From JAUVRX01 sp049664225 (GTDB lineage Bacteria; Acidobacteriota; Thermoanaerobaculia; Multivoradales; JAHEKO01): DNA of 64,000 nucleotides. Location: the NCBI GenBank assembly GCA_049664225.1, contig JBATEX010000080.1, positions 6,662 through 70,661 on the forward strand. Direction: 5' to 3'. Positions 32,007-41,831 of this stretch are shown piece by piece. The notes under the pieces are model-generated. The model was not told the origin of the DNA. It did no database searches and saw only the letters and a list, made by a program, of their open reading frames with translations. The position numbers and the translations under genes were made by a program. The first letter of the stretch is position 1. Every line of letters begins with the position of its first letter.

Positions 32007-32566
32007 GATGCCTCGTATACCCTCTTCATCCAGGCGACGAGCTCCAGATTCACCTCGCCGGCAGCGCTCAGACGGACCCTGTGAGAGACCATTGCATTGA
32101 AGCTCCCTGAAGCCTCGAGGCGCTCGGTAGGCTCGGCACCTTTGAGGTTGATTCCCACATCGACCCGGGTCTTCGTGGAGGGCTGAATGATCCCGAACTG
32201 CTGATTGCGTCTCAGGCTCACATAGGCCTTCTTGGGAGCGATCTCGACGTCCGGCCCGAACTTCGAGATCTCGGCGATCAGGGCGTCGTAGACGGGGCGC
32301 AAATCCGCTTTGGCTCCAGAGTATTGGCTCTCGACCAGTTCGTTCTCCGTCGGCTGATGCTGTCCAGCCCGCAGGGTCTCGTGGGCCACCATATTCGCGT
32401 ACCCGTGGGTCATGCCGTGGTTCGATTTCAAGAGCTTGACGATCTGACCGTGCTTCTCGAGCCCGCTGGCCCTGGTGATCTCGAGCCAACCAGCCAGGTC
32501 CTTGCCCGTCTTGCCTTCGAGATTGGCGATCATCGAAGCTGCCATTTCCTCGGGGGTCTTTGCCAT
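32003..32566 (-). CDS. DUF4287/DUF5655-type protein
   Basis: 187 aa from the ATG at 32566 (GGAGGA upstream). The N-terminal ~70 residues are the DUF4287 helical module (MIANLEGKTGKDLAGWLEI, KHGQIVKLLKSNHGMTHGYA), and the C-terminal ~115 residues match the DUF5655 type (YDALIAEISKFGPDVEIAPK, KKAYVSLRRNQQFGIIQPST). The pair occurs in many soil bacteria; function unknown. It overlaps the next gene (ATGA). Confidence 0.8.
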   Translation of the reverse strand: MAKTPEEMAASMIANLEGKTGKDLAGWLEITRASGLEKHGQIVKLLKSNHGMTHGYANMVAHETLRAGQHQPTENELVESQYSGAKADLRPVYDALIAEISKFGPDVEIAPKKAYVSLRRNQQFGIIQPSTKTRVDVGINLKGAEPTERLEASGSFNAMVSHRVRLSAAGEVNLELVAWMKRVYEAS

Positions 32567-32613
32567 AGGGAGTCCTCCTGCTATTTCGTGTTCAGCCAGC
32601 GACTTCAACTCAC

Positions 32614-34035
32614 TCAGGCGCCGCTCTTCTTCGGCACGTAGAGATCCGTGATGGTGCCTTCGAAAGCCTCGGCAGCTAGGGCGACCGTCTCTGAGAGGGT
32701 GGGGTGCGGATGGACGGTGAGGCTCAGATCGGCCGCTTCACAGTCCATCTCGATGGCCAGTGCGATCTCGGCTATCAGATCGCCCGCATTCGGACCCACG
32801 ATTCCCGCCCCTAAAACCCGCTTCGTCATGGGGTCGAAGAGGATCTTGGTCAGGCCATCACTTCTTCCCATCCCCAGGGCGCGCCCACTCGCGGACCATG
32901 GGAACACACCCTTCTCGTAGGTCACGCCCTGCGCCTCGGCTTCGGTCTCGGTCAACCCAACCCAAGCGATCTCGGGATCCGTGTAGGCCACAGAGGGTAT
33001 GACCCGCGCATCGAAGCCACTCTTGAGCCCCGCGGCCACCTCCGCCGCCACCTTGCCTTCGTGGGTCGCCTTGTGGGCCAGCATCGGCTGGCCCGTCACA
33101 TCGCCTATGGCGAAGATGTGGGCCACGTTGGTGCGCTGCTGCGAATCGACCGCGATGAAGCCTCGTTCGTCAACCACCAGGCCCGCTTCTTCGGCACCGA
33201 TTCGATCTCCGTTGGGTCGCCTGCCCACCGACACCAGCACCTTGTCGAAGGTCGTCGGCTGCGGAGCCTTTTCACCCTCGAAGGTGACTTTGAGACCGCT
33301 CTTGAGGGCCTTGATTCCAGACACCCTGGTCTCGAGGTAGATCTTGGCCTTGTAGCGACGCTTCAGCCGACGCTCGAGCGGCTTGACGAGATCCGGGTCG
33401 CAGCCAGGAATCAACCGATCGAGCATTTCGACGATGGTGAGCTGCGAGCCCAACGCACCGTAGACCATGGCCATCTCGAGCCCGATGATGCCGCCACCGA
33501 TGACCAGCAGGCGCTTCGGAATATCTTGCAACTCCAGGGCTCCGGTCGAATCGATCACCCGCGGGTCCTCATAGGGGACACCCGGAATCTCGACGACTCG
33601 GGATCCGACGGCAACGATAGCGCTCTCGAAACGAATCGTCTTTGTTTCCGTTCCCGCCTCGACGGTGAGGGCGTTGGCCGAGGTGAATCGGCCTTCGCCT
33701 TGGATTACTTCTACCTGCCGCGCCTTGGCGAGGGCACTCAGCCCCTTGGTCAGGCGATCAACGACTGACTGCTTGAAGTCGCGTATTTTGTCGAGATCCA
33801 GCTTCGGCTTTCCGAAGACGACTCCGTGCTTGTCCAGATCGGCCGCCTCTTCCATGACCCGGGCCACATGGAGCAGTGCCTTTGACGGTATGCAGCCGAC
33901 GTTCAGGCAGACCCCTCCGAGCCTGGAGTGACGCTCGACGAGAACCACTTTCTTGCCGAGATCAGCAGCCCTGAAGGCCGCGGTGTAGCCTCCGGGTCCG
34001 CCACCGAGAACGAGGACCTCTGCGCTTTCATCCAT
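32614..34035 (-). CDS. lpdA: Dihydrolipoyl dehydrogenase (E3)
   Basis: 473 aa, standard. FAD site VLVLGGGPGGYTAAFRAADL, redox disulfide GGVCLNVGCIPSKALLHVA, NAD site LLVIGGGIIGLEMAMVYGAL, second FAD element HIFAIGDVTGQPMLAHKATH, and the C-terminal catalytic His-Glu in LTVHPHPTLSETVALAAEAF. It reoxidises dihydrolipoamide for the pyruvate dehydrogenase complex. Third gene of aceE-aceF-lpd, 21 bp after aceF, with GAGGGA as ribosome-binding site. Confidence 0.97.
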   Translation of the reverse strand: MDESAEVLVLGGGPGGYTAAFRAADLGKKVVLVERHSRLGGVCLNVGCIPSKALLHVARVMEEAADLDKHGVVFGKPKLDLDKIRDFKQSVVDRLTKGLSALAKARQVEVIQGEGRFTSANALTVEAGTETKTIRFESAIVAVGSRVVEIPGVPYEDPRVIDSTGALELQDIPKRLLVIGGGIIGLEMAMVYGALGSQLTIVEMLDRLIPGCDPDLVKPLERRLKRRYKAKIYLETRVSGIKALKSGLKVTFEGEKAPQPTTFDKVLVSVGRRPNGDRIGAEEAGLVVDERGFIAVDSQQRTNVAHIFAIGDVTGQPMLAHKATHEGKVAAEVAAGLKSGFDARVIPSVAYTDPEIAWVGLTETEAEAQGVTYEKGVFPWSASGRALGMGRSDGLTKILFDPMTKRVLGAGIVGPNAGDLIAEIALAIEMDCEAADLSLTVHPHPTLSETVALAAEAFEGTITDLYVPKKSGA

Positions 34036-34056
34036 GCCAGTTCCCTCAATCCGTTG

Positions 34057-35385
34057 CTAGAGCAGGAGGCGACGCAGATCCGAGAGCAGTCCACAAAGGT
34101 AGGTCGTGAATCGCACACCGAGAGCACCGTCGATTACCCTGTGGTCGTAGGACAGCGAGATGGGCAGCACCAGCCGCGGGACGAAGTCGTCGCCACTCCA
34201 GACCGGCTTCATCGACGCGCGGGACACTCCGAGAATCGCCACCTCGGGAGCGTTGACGATCGGTGTGAAATCGGTGCCGCCGATTCCTCCAAGACTGGTT
34301 ATGGTGAAAGACGCCCCCTGGATCTGGTCGGGCCGCAACTTGCCCTGTCGGGCCTGCTCGCTGGTTTCAGCCAACTCTCTCGCCAGCTCGAAAATCCCCT
34401 TCTGGTCGACGTTGCGGATGACCGGCACCATCAGACCCTGCTCCGTGTCCACCGCGACGCCGAGGTGGTAGTACTTCTTCAAGATCACATGCTCGCCGTC
34501 AGGGTCGAGCGAGCTGTTGACGCGAGGAAACTTCTGTAACGCACCCACCGTCGCTTTCATCAAGAACGCGACGGGAGTCAGGTTGAAGCCCTGCGCTTTG
34601 GCTTCTTCGGCGTGAGCGCGTCGAAAGGCGTCCATCTCGGTGATGTCCGCCTCGTCGTGCTGCGTGACATGGGGAACATGCAACCAACTGCGATGCACAT
34701 TGGTCTTGGAGATCATCTGGATGCGGGTCAGCGGCTGGCGCTCGACTTCTCCAAAGCGGGAGAAATCGATGACCGGCATCTCGGGCAACCCCACGGCGTC
34801 CGGACCTTGTGGTTGAGACAGGGTCTTCTTGACGAAACCCTGCACGTCTTCTCTCAAGACTCGCCCCTTGCGACCGGTGCCTTTGACCCTGGCCAGGCCT
34901 ACGCCCAGCTCGCGAGCGAACCGTCGTACTGCCGGGCTGGCATAGGTCGTGGTATGCGGGAACTCGTCTACAGGTGCCAGCGACAGGTCGGGACCTGGGG
35001 CTGGAGTTGCTGGGGCCGGAGACGCTGGCGCCGCGGCCTCTGGGGCCGACAGCTTCTCCACGGTCTCGGGCTTGGGAGGTGAAGGGTCCTCTTGTGTCGA
35101 TTGCTCTGGAGTCGGCTCGGGTTCCCTTTCAGCGGCGGCAGCTTCGTCAACCTCCAACACCAGGATGACCGCACCCTCGCCCACCTTGTCTCCCATCTTG
35201 ACCTTGACCTCGACCACCTTGCCAGCGAGCGGTGACGGCACCTCCATCGTCGCCTTGTCACTCTCCAGGGTGATCAGGGGGTCTTCGACTTCGACCACGT
35301 CGCCCGGATTCACCAGCACCTCGACGATCTCGACGGCGTCGAAATCGCCGATGTCTGGAACCTTGATCTCTTGTGTCTTGGGCAT
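34057..35385 (-). CDS. aceF: Pyruvate dehydrogenase E2 (dihydrolipoyl acetyltransferase)
   Basis: 442 aa. One lipoyl domain at residues ~4-78 with the lipoyl-lysine in ITLESDKATMEVPSPLAGK, then a Pro/Ala/Glu-rich linker, a peripheral-subunit-binding domain (YASPAVRRFARELGVGLARV, then GRKGRVLREDV) and the acetyltransferase core ending with SLSYDHRVIDGALGVRFTTY (catalytic His-Asp). It passes acetyl groups to CoA. E. coli AceF has three lipoyl domains; this one has a single domain. It lies between aceE and lpdA. Confidence 0.97.
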   Translation of the reverse strand: MPKTQEIKVPDIGDFDAVEIVEVLVNPGDVVEVEDPLITLESDKATMEVPSPLAGKVVEVKVKMGDKVGEGAVILVLEVDEAAAAEREPEPTPEQSTQEDPSPPKPETVEKLSAPEAAAPASPAPATPAPGPDLSLAPVDEFPHTTTYASPAVRRFARELGVGLARVKGTGRKGRVLREDVQGFVKKTLSQPQGPDAVGLPEMPVIDFSRFGEVERQPLTRIQMISKTNVHRSWLHVPHVTQHDEADITEMDAFRRAHAEEAKAQGFNLTPVAFLMKATVGALQKFPRVNSSLDPDGEHVILKKYYHLGVAVDTEQGLMVPVIRNVDQKGIFELARELAETSEQARQGKLRPDQIQGASFTITSLGGIGGTDFTPIVNAPEVAILGVSRASMKPVWSGDDFVPRLVLPISLSYDHRVIDGALGVRFTTYLCGLLSDLRRLLL

Positions 35386-35396
35386 CGGTCAGCTCC

Positions 35397-38090
35397 CTAC
35401 ACCGTCCACGGATCCGGCGCCTCGGGATCGATGTCGTACTTCTGGATCGCCTCGCCGACCTTGGCGGCCGGGACCTCGCCATCGTCGGCCAGGGCTTTGA
35501 GAGCCGCCACGACCACCTGATAGCGATCGACTTCGAAAAAGCGCCGCAGCTGCTGGCGGGTATCACTCCGGCCGAAGCCGTCGGTGCCCAAGGTCAGATA
35601 GCGTCCGGGTACGAAAGGCCGGATCTGGTCGGCCACCGCTCTCATGTAGTCCGTCGAGGCGATCACCGGGCCATCTTGACCTTCGAGGCACTGTTCGACA
35701 TAGCTCTTCTTCGCCTTCTCAGTTGGGTGGAGTCGATTCCAGCGCTCGGTGGCCATGCCCTCCCGCCGTAGCTGGGTGAAGCTGGTCGTGCTCCAGACAT
35801 CGGACTCGACGCCGAAATCCTTCTTCAAGAGCTCGGCACCCGCGATGATCTCCCGAAGGATCGAGCCGCTACCCAGGAGCTGCACACGGGGTGGGGCCGG
35901 TTTGGCCTTGCCCCGCGCTCCCTTCTGCAGAAGATACATGCCCTTGCAAATACCCTCCTCGACCCCCTTCGGCATGGGTGGGTGAGCGTAGTTCTCGTTC
36001 AGCAGAGTGATGTAGTAGAAGACCGACTCGTCGTCCGAATACATCCTATTCAGACCATCTTGGAGGATCACTGCCAGCTCGTAACCGAAGGTCGGATCGT
36101 AGGAACGGCAGTTGGGAACCGTGGACGACAACAGGTGGCTGTGGCCATCCTGGTGCTGGAGCCCCTCCCCATTGAGGGTCGTGCGCCCCGAGGTGGCACC
36201 CATGAGAAAGCCTTTGGCCTGCATGTCGGCGGCTGCCCAGATCAGATCACCGATACGTTGGAATCCGAACATGGAGTAGAAGATGAAGAACGGCACCATC
36301 GGTATGCCGTGGTTGACGTGCGAGGTACCGGCGGCAATCCATGACGACAGCGAGCCTGCCTCGGAGATGCCTTCTTGCAGAATCTGGCCGTGCTTCTCTT
36401 CGCGGTAGTAGGCCAACTGATCCGCATCCTCCGGCGTATAGAGCTGGCCCGTGGGCGCGTAGATGCCGACCTGACGGAACATGCCTTCCATGCCGAAGGT
36501 CCGCGCCTCGTCCGCCACGATCGGAACGATGTGTTCCTTGATCTTCTTGTCGCGGGTCAGGGACATGAGGAGTCGAACGAAGGCCATGGTGGTTGAGACC
36601 TCACGGTCGCCACTGCCTTCGGTCACTGCGCTGAAGGTGGACAGGGCGGGGATCTCCAAAGTCTCTGCCGCTTCTGGCCTGCGAATGGGTATGTAGCCTC
36701 CGAGGGCCTCGCGGCGCTCCCGCAGATACCGCATGGGAGCACTGTCTTCGGCCGGCTTGTAGAACGGCAGCTGCTCCAACCGATCTTCGGCTATTGGGAT
36801 GTTGAATCGATCGCGGAACTTGCGTAGCTCTTCCTCGCCCATCTTCTTCTGCTGGTGGGTGATGTTCTGGCCTTCGCCCGCCTCACCCATCCCGTAGCCC
36901 TTCACCGTCTTGGCCAGAATCACGGTTGGCTGTCCAGTGTGCTTGACGGCCGCCGCATAGGCGGCGTAGACCTTCTGGGGATCGTGTCCGCCTCGTCCGA
37001 GACGCCAGAGCTCTTGATCGGACATGTTCACCACCATCTCTGCGAGCTCCGGATAGGCACCGAAGAAGTGCTTGCGAATGTAGTCGCCATCAGCGGTGAC
37101 GTAGGCCTGATACTGGCCATCTACGGTCTCTTCCATTCGCCGCCGCAGCAGTCCTGAAGTGTCCTTGGCCAGCAGTGGGTCCCAGTTCGAGCCCCAGATG
37201 ACTTTGATCACGTTCCACCCGGCACCCCGGAACACCGCCTCCAGCTCCTGGATGATCTTGCCGTTGCCGCGCACCGGACCATCGAGACGCTGCAAGTTGC
37301 AGTTGATGACGAAGATGAGATTGTCCAGCTTCTCCCGCGAGCCGAGAGAGATGGCCCCCAGCGACTCCGGCTCGTCCATCTCCCCGTCGCCCAGGAAAGC
37401 CCAGACCTTGCGGCCATCAGTATCGACGATACCCCGGTTGTGCAGGTACTTCATGAACCGCGCCTGGTAGATCGCCGAAATCGATGTCAGCCCCATGGAA
37501 ACAGTGGGGAAGCGCCAGAAGTCCGGCATCAGCCACGGATGGGGATAGGAGGGCAGACCCTCACCGTCCACCTCCTGCCGGAAGTTGGCCATCTGTTCTT
37601 CGGTGATCCGTCCCTCGAGAAAGGCCCTCGCGTAGACGCCTGGCGAACTGTGACCCTGGATCATCACCAGGTCGCACCGGTGATCGTCGCCAGGGCCGTG
37701 AAAGAAGTGATTGAATCCAACCTCCAGCAGGGTCGCCACGGACTGGTAGGTGGCGATGTGACCTCCGAGGTCTCGACCCTCTCGATTGGCTCTCACCACC
37801 ATGGCCATGGCATTCCAACGGATGATGCTCTTGATCCGGCGCTCCAATGCCGGATCGCCCTGACGCCGCTCTTCCTGGTGCACAGGAATCGTGTTTAGGT
37901 AGGCCGTGGTCGCGTTATAGGGCAGATAGGCACCGGTGCGCCGCGCCTTGTCGACCAGGGCCTCGATCAGGAAGTGAGCCCTCTGGGGACCGTCTCTTTC
38001 GATGACCTCCTCGAGCGCCTCCTTCCACTCCTGGGTCTCCTGTGAGTCGAGATCCTGCTCGAGGGGACTGCTTTCCGGTTCCGTATTCAT
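35397..38090 (-). CDS. aceE: Pyruvate dehydrogenase E1, homodimeric type
   Basis: 897 aa, the size of E. coli AceE. Thiamin-diphosphate binding is in VWAFLGDGEMDEPESLGAIS followed by LDNLIFVINCNLQRLDGPV; FFGAYPELAEMVVNMSDQEL and VKGYGMGEAGEGQNITHQQK are further landmarks, and the C-terminal half includes LGTDGFGRSDTRQQLRRFFE. It decarboxylates pyruvate and acetylates the lipoyl group of AceF. AGGAG precedes the ATG. Head of the operon; a 12-bp inverted repeat (ACCAG-AC-CTGGT, 38136-38147) lies about 46 bp upstream. Confidence 0.97.
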   Translation of the reverse strand: MNTEPESSPLEQDLDSQETQEWKEALEEVIERDGPQRAHFLIEALVDKARRTGAYLPYNATTAYLNTIPVHQEERRQGDPALERRIKSIIRWNAMAMVVRANREGRDLGGHIATYQSVATLLEVGFNHFFHGPGDDHRCDLVMIQGHSSPGVYARAFLEGRITEEQMANFRQEVDGEGLPSYPHPWLMPDFWRFPTVSMGLTSISAIYQARFMKYLHNRGIVDTDGRKVWAFLGDGEMDEPESLGAISLGSREKLDNLIFVINCNLQRLDGPVRGNGKIIQELEAVFRGAGWNVIKVIWGSNWDPLLAKDTSGLLRRRMEETVDGQYQAYVTADGDYIRKHFFGAYPELAEMVVNMSDQELWRLGRGGHDPQKVYAAYAAAVKHTGQPTVILAKTVKGYGMGEAGEGQNITHQQKKMGEEELRKFRDRFNIPIAEDRLEQLPFYKPAEDSAPMRYLRERREALGGYIPIRRPEAAETLEIPALSTFSAVTEGSGDREVSTTMAFVRLLMSLTRDKKIKEHIVPIVADEARTFGMEGMFRQVGIYAPTGQLYTPEDADQLAYYREEKHGQILQEGISEAGSLSSWIAAGTSHVNHGIPMVPFFIFYSMFGFQRIGDLIWAAADMQAKGFLMGATSGRTTLNGEGLQHQDGHSHLLSSTVPNCRSYDPTFGYELAVILQDGLNRMYSDDESVFYYITLLNENYAHPPMPKGVEEGICKGMYLLQKGARGKAKPAPPRVQLLGSGSILREIIAGAELLKKDFGVESDVWSTTSFTQLRREGMATERWNRLHPTEKAKKSYVEQCLEGQDGPVIASTDYMRAVADQIRPFVPGRYLTLGTDGFGRSDTRQQLRRFFEVDRYQVVVAALKALADDGEVPAAKVGEAIQKYDIDPEAPDPWTV

Positions 38091-38400
38091 GACTCCTGTA
38101 CCTCGAGGTCCATGGGATGGTCATGAACCACCTCACCAGACCTGGTTCTTCCGTTTCTTCGCGATGTTTTCCGCGAGCGTCGGAGTATTCTACGTCACCG
38201 GTTACGAGACCGGGGCCTCGGTACCCGTGCGGGGAAGAAGAGCGACCGGGATCGCTGCAACACACAGGTGCAACTCGCGGTCATCGGCCGCGTCCACCTG
38301 GATCAGGCACAGGTGCTCCTCGATTCGTTCGCGGCCCGGGCAGCCACCAACGTCAGGACGCCGGCTGTAGCCGGTCAGCTTGCGGAGTGAGAGGAACTCT
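38091..38400. other. Gene-less stretch upstream of aceE
   Basis: The 310-bp gap between aceE and sodC (both minus strand) holds no supported gene. It should carry the aceE promoter, but only a weak TAGAAT (minus strand, about 38191) is seen and no good -35. The inverted repeat ACCAG-AC-CTGGT (38136-38147), nested in AACCA-N12-TGGTT (38127-38148), is a possible operator. CCGGC-tgta-GCCGG at about 38361 is a short hairpin after sodC. Confidence 0.4.
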
Positions 38401-39057
38401 TCAGTAAACCGCCTCTGGATTCGGCGATTCCTCTTCGACTTCGATCTCCTCCATCCCCGGAACCTCTTCGAGGCCCTCCATGACGACGGTGCCACAAGCC
38501 AGCCGCGCGCCGGCTGCTCCGGTGGGCTGAGATTCGAGGTCATCCTCGCCCTCGTGCAGGATTACGGCCCGACCGATGACCGTGGTTTCGGCGGTGGGCT
38601 CGACCGTCAGCATGTCGGTGAGTAGCTCGAGGTGGCCCGAGCCATCGGCCCCTACCTCGATGTTGCCGAAGTCACCAGCGTGGCGGATCGAGTCGTTCGG
38701 GCCACCATGCGGATCTTCGGTGGGATTGAAGTGACCGCCAGTCGAAGTGAAGTCCTCGGCGCTGCAGTCACCCTTTTCGTGCAGGTGTATCCCGTGGAGT
38801 CCCGGAGCGACTCCGGAGACGTGGGCCGCGACGACCACACCCTCTCCGGTCTGGGTGAATGTCACGGTACCCGCAACCTCGGTGCCAGCACGAGGCGTCA
38901 GGACAGCCACGGCTACCAGGGCTTCCTCGACGACTTCGACCACCTGCGCAGCAGGCTCTGAGGAAGCCTCGGGGGCCGGCGAATCCGCCCTGGGACCACA
39001 GGCTGTGACACTGACTAGAAGAATAAGTACGAGCAGAAAAAATAAGGGCTTGGACAT
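38401..39057 (-). CDS. sodC: Cu/Zn superoxide dismutase, lipoprotein
   Basis: 218 aa. The lipobox LLVSVTAC places the mature N-terminus at Cys20, so it is a membrane-anchored lipoprotein. Metal ligands: HGIHLHEKGDCS, STGGHFNPTEDPHGGPND, IRHAGDFGNIEVG and AVILHEGEDDLESQPTG, with the Arg of GARLACGTV near the end. It dismutates superoxide outside the cytoplasm. An acidic tail (EEIEVEEESPNPE) is extra. GAAGGAG precedes the ATG. Confidence 0.95.
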   Translation of the reverse strand: MSKPLFFLLVLILLVSVTACGPRADSPAPEASSEPAAQVVEVVEEALVAVAVLTPRAGTEVAGTVTFTQTGEGVVVAAHVSGVAPGLHGIHLHEKGDCSAEDFTSTGGHFNPTEDPHGGPNDSIRHAGDFGNIEVGADGSGHLELLTDMLTVEPTAETTVIGRAVILHEGEDDLESQPTGAAGARLACGTVVMEGLEEVPGMEEIEVEEESPNPEAVY

Positions 39058-39239
39058 GGTGTCTCCTTCTGAAATCCTTCACTGACCAGGAAACAGTGAT
39101 TCTAACGGATCTGTTGAGAGGCCGTCATCAGCCAGATCACCCCGCATGGAGCGGTTGATGAGTCTTGCGGCTGTGCTAGCCTTCCGGCCAGCCTGCGGCC
39201 TGGCGGGTGATACCGCGTCTTCAATTCTGGAGGGATTCA

Positions 39240-41831
39240 ATGCGCGACAAGCTTTCAGCCCTGATCGTCGGACTACTGCTGACCACGGCGGTATCAGCAG
39301 CCCCACCGACACCCGAAGAGTTTCTGGGGCACTCGGTTGGAGCCGAGCGCAAGCTCGCCTCTTACCCCCAGGTCCTCTCCTATTTGCGACAGGTGGCGGC
39401 TGCTTCCGACAGAGTTTCCATCGACGAGGCGGGGGAGTCGACGCTCGGCAACGAGATGGTGGCGGTGGTTCTCACCGCCGAGGCCAATCAGCCAAACCTC
39501 GACCGTTATCGAGAGATCGCGCGCCGACTAGCAAACGCCGACCAGCTGACCGCAGACGAAGCCGCACTCCTTATCGATGAAGGCAAGGCCATTGCTCTCG
39601 TCACCTGCACCATCCACTCGACAGAGGTGGGCTCCACCCAGATGGCCATGGAGTTCGTCTACGACTTCGCCACCACCGTCGAACCCGAGAAGCTGGCCTG
39701 GATGGAAGAGATCATCGTCCTACTCATGCCATCGATCAACCCTGACGGTCAGGTCATGGTTGTCGACTGGTACAACGAGCACGTCGGCACCGAGTTCGAA
39801 GGCGGCCAGATGCCCTGGCTCTACCACCATTACGTCGGCCACGACAACAATCGGGACTTCTACATGCTGACCCAGAAGGAGTCTCGAGTCGTCAATCAGG
39901 TCCTCTACCACCGGTGGTTCCCACAGGTATTCCTGGACGAGCACCAAATGGGCTCCACGGGACCTCGAATGTTCGTCCCCCCGCAGACCGATCCGTTGGA
40001 TCCCGAGATTCACTCCTTGATCTTTCGCCAAGCCGACCTGATCGGCACCAACATGAGCTTTCGCCTCGAGGAGTCGGGTCGCACCGGAGTCGGTCACAAC
40101 ATGATCTTCGACAGCTACTGGCCGGGAGGCACTCGCAATACCGCCTGGTGGAAGAATGTCACCGGCCTGCTGACCGAGGTAGCCAGTGCGCGGATCGCAA
40201 CGCCGATCCAGATCGATGCCAGCGAGCTCAGCGGAGGGCGAAAAGGTCTACCCGAATACACCCGCAGAGCCAACTTCCCGTCTCCGTGGCCAGGCGGCAA
40301 TTGGACCTTGAGAGACATCGTGGACTACGAGCTGGTGGCCACCTGGGCCCTGGTGGAGACCGTGTCGGAGAACCGCACAGAATTTCTGCGCAACTTCTAC
40401 CGCATGGCTCAAGAGGCGGCTGGGGCGGGCATGACCGAATCACCCTCCGCCTGGGTCGTTTCTGTGGACCAGCACGACCCGGTGGCGGCAGGCCGGATGG
40501 TGGAGCTGCTCCTGGAGCACGGCATCAGGATCTACACCTCCGATCTACCTTTGCAGCTGGGCATGACGACCTACCCAGCGGGAACCCACGTCATCCCCGC
40601 CGCCCAGCCTTATCGTGCCTTCTTGCTCACCATGCTTCGGCCCCAGCGCTATCCGGAGGTGGTCCCCTACGAGGGTGGGCCGATCTATCCGCCCTACGAT
40701 GTGACCTCCTGGTCGCTGCCTATCGCGCTCGGCGTCGATGTAGTCGAGACCGATCAATCCCTCCCCGAGACGCTGAGACGGGTCGAGACACCTATCTGGC
40801 CTGAGGTGACCCTCATCGAGAAAGCTGGTGGATACCTCATCCCTCACAGCTCGGACTCGGCTTTCAAAGCGCTCAATCGCCTGCTGAAGGACGGCAAAGA
40901 GATCTACTGGCTGCTGGCGCCGCCTGAAGGGAGTCAGGTCGGAGACATCTGGCTGCCACCCGGCACGCTCTCCTCCAGCGAGGCAGTCGCACTGGCCGAC
41001 GAGCTGCACCTGCCGGTCCGCGCACTCGAGTCGATTCCGTCGGGAGATCGCCTGCGCGTCAGCACCTCTCGCATTGGGCTATTCAAGCCGTGGGTGGCCA
41101 GCATGGACGAAGGTTGGACCCGATGGATCCTGGAACAGTACGACTTCCCCTTCATCAATCTGAACAACCAGGACATCAAGGAAGGCTCCTTTCGGGGCGC
41201 TGTGGACGTGCTCCTGTTCCCTGACGTCGGATCTTCGATCATCACGAAAGGAGAGCCCGACTCTCCCTGGGCCAAACAGTTCTGGACGCCTTTGCCGCCG
41301 GACTATTCGGGTGGGATTGCACCCGAAGGTGAGGAAGAGATCAAGAAATGGGTCGAGGCGGGCGGCACAGTAGTGGCACTGGACTCATCGACCAAGTACT
41401 TCATCGAGCTGTTCGGCTTGCCGGTAGCCAACGTTCTCGATGGAATCGAGGAGGGTCAATTCTCGGCACCTGGCACCATGGTCAGATTACTGGTGGATGT
41501 CGACCACCCGGTTGGGTTTGGCATGAGACCCGAAGAGGCCGCCTATTTTGCCGACTCGGCGGCCTTTCAGACCCGGGTACCCGACCCCCGTTTCGGGCGC
41601 CAAGTGATTGCCCGCTACCCGGATGACGAGGCCGACATCCCGGTGAGCGGTTACATCAAAGGCGCCGACCTCTTGGAACGACGCGCCGCAGTGGTCGAGT
41701 ATCGCGTCGGCGAGGGTCGCGTCGTGCTGATCGGGTTTCGCCCCCAGCATCGCGCACAAACCGTGCGCACGTTCAAGCTGCTTTTCAACTCTCTGTATCT
41801 GCCCGGATTGGAGAAGGTGACTAGCGAGTGA
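39240..41831 (+). CDS. Exported M14-family zinc carboxypeptidase
   Basis: 863 aa from the ATG at 39240 (GGAGGG upstream). Signal peptide LSALIVGLLLTTAVSAA. The M14 catalytic domain lies at residues ~40-330: zinc ligands HSTEVG (HxxE) in ALVTCTIHSTEVGSTQMAME and a later His in FPQVFLDEHQMGSTGPRMF; LLMPSINPDGQVMV is the substrate-binding landmark. A long C-terminal part (~500 residues) has no motif I recognise apart from a glutamine-amidotransferase-like feel around GVDVLLFPDVGSSI. It likely degrades peptides outside the cytoplasm. The 3' end overlaps pepF by 11 bp. Confidence 0.85.
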   Translation: MRDKLSALIVGLLLTTAVSAAPPTPEEFLGHSVGAERKLASYPQVLSYLRQVAAASDRVSIDEAGESTLGNEMVAVVLTAEANQPNLDRYREIARRLANADQLTADEAALLIDEGKAIALVTCTIHSTEVGSTQMAMEFVYDFATTVEPEKLAWMEEIIVLLMPSINPDGQVMVVDWYNEHVGTEFEGGQMPWLYHHYVGHDNNRDFYMLTQKESRVVNQVLYHRWFPQVFLDEHQMGSTGPRMFVPPQTDPLDPEIHSLIFRQADLIGTNMSFRLEESGRTGVGHNMIFDSYWPGGTRNTAWWKNVTGLLTEVASARIATPIQIDASELSGGRKGLPEYTRRANFPSPWPGGNWTLRDIVDYELVATWALVETVSENRTEFLRNFYRMAQEAAGAGMTESPSAWVVSVDQHDPVAAGRMVELLLEHGIRIYTSDLPLQLGMTTYPAGTHVIPAAQPYRAFLLTMLRPQRYPEVVPYEGGPIYPPYDVTSWSLPIALGVDVVETDQSLPETLRRVETPIWPEVTLIEKAGGYLIPHSSDSAFKALNRLLKDGKEIYWLLAPPEGSQVGDIWLPPGTLSSSEAVALADELHLPVRALESIPSGDRLRVSTSRIGLFKPWVASMDEGWTRWILEQYDFPFINLNNQDIKEGSFRGAVDVLLFPDVGSSIITKGEPDSPWAKQFWTPLPPDYSGGIAPEGEEEIKKWVEAGGTVVALDSSTKYFIELFGLPVANVLDGIEEGQFSAPGTMVRLLVDVDHPVGFGMRPEEAAYFADSAAFQTRVPDPRFGRQVIARYPDDEADIPVSGYIKGADLLERRAAVVEYRVGEGRVVLIGFRPQHRAQTVRTFKLLFNSLYLPGLEKVTSE

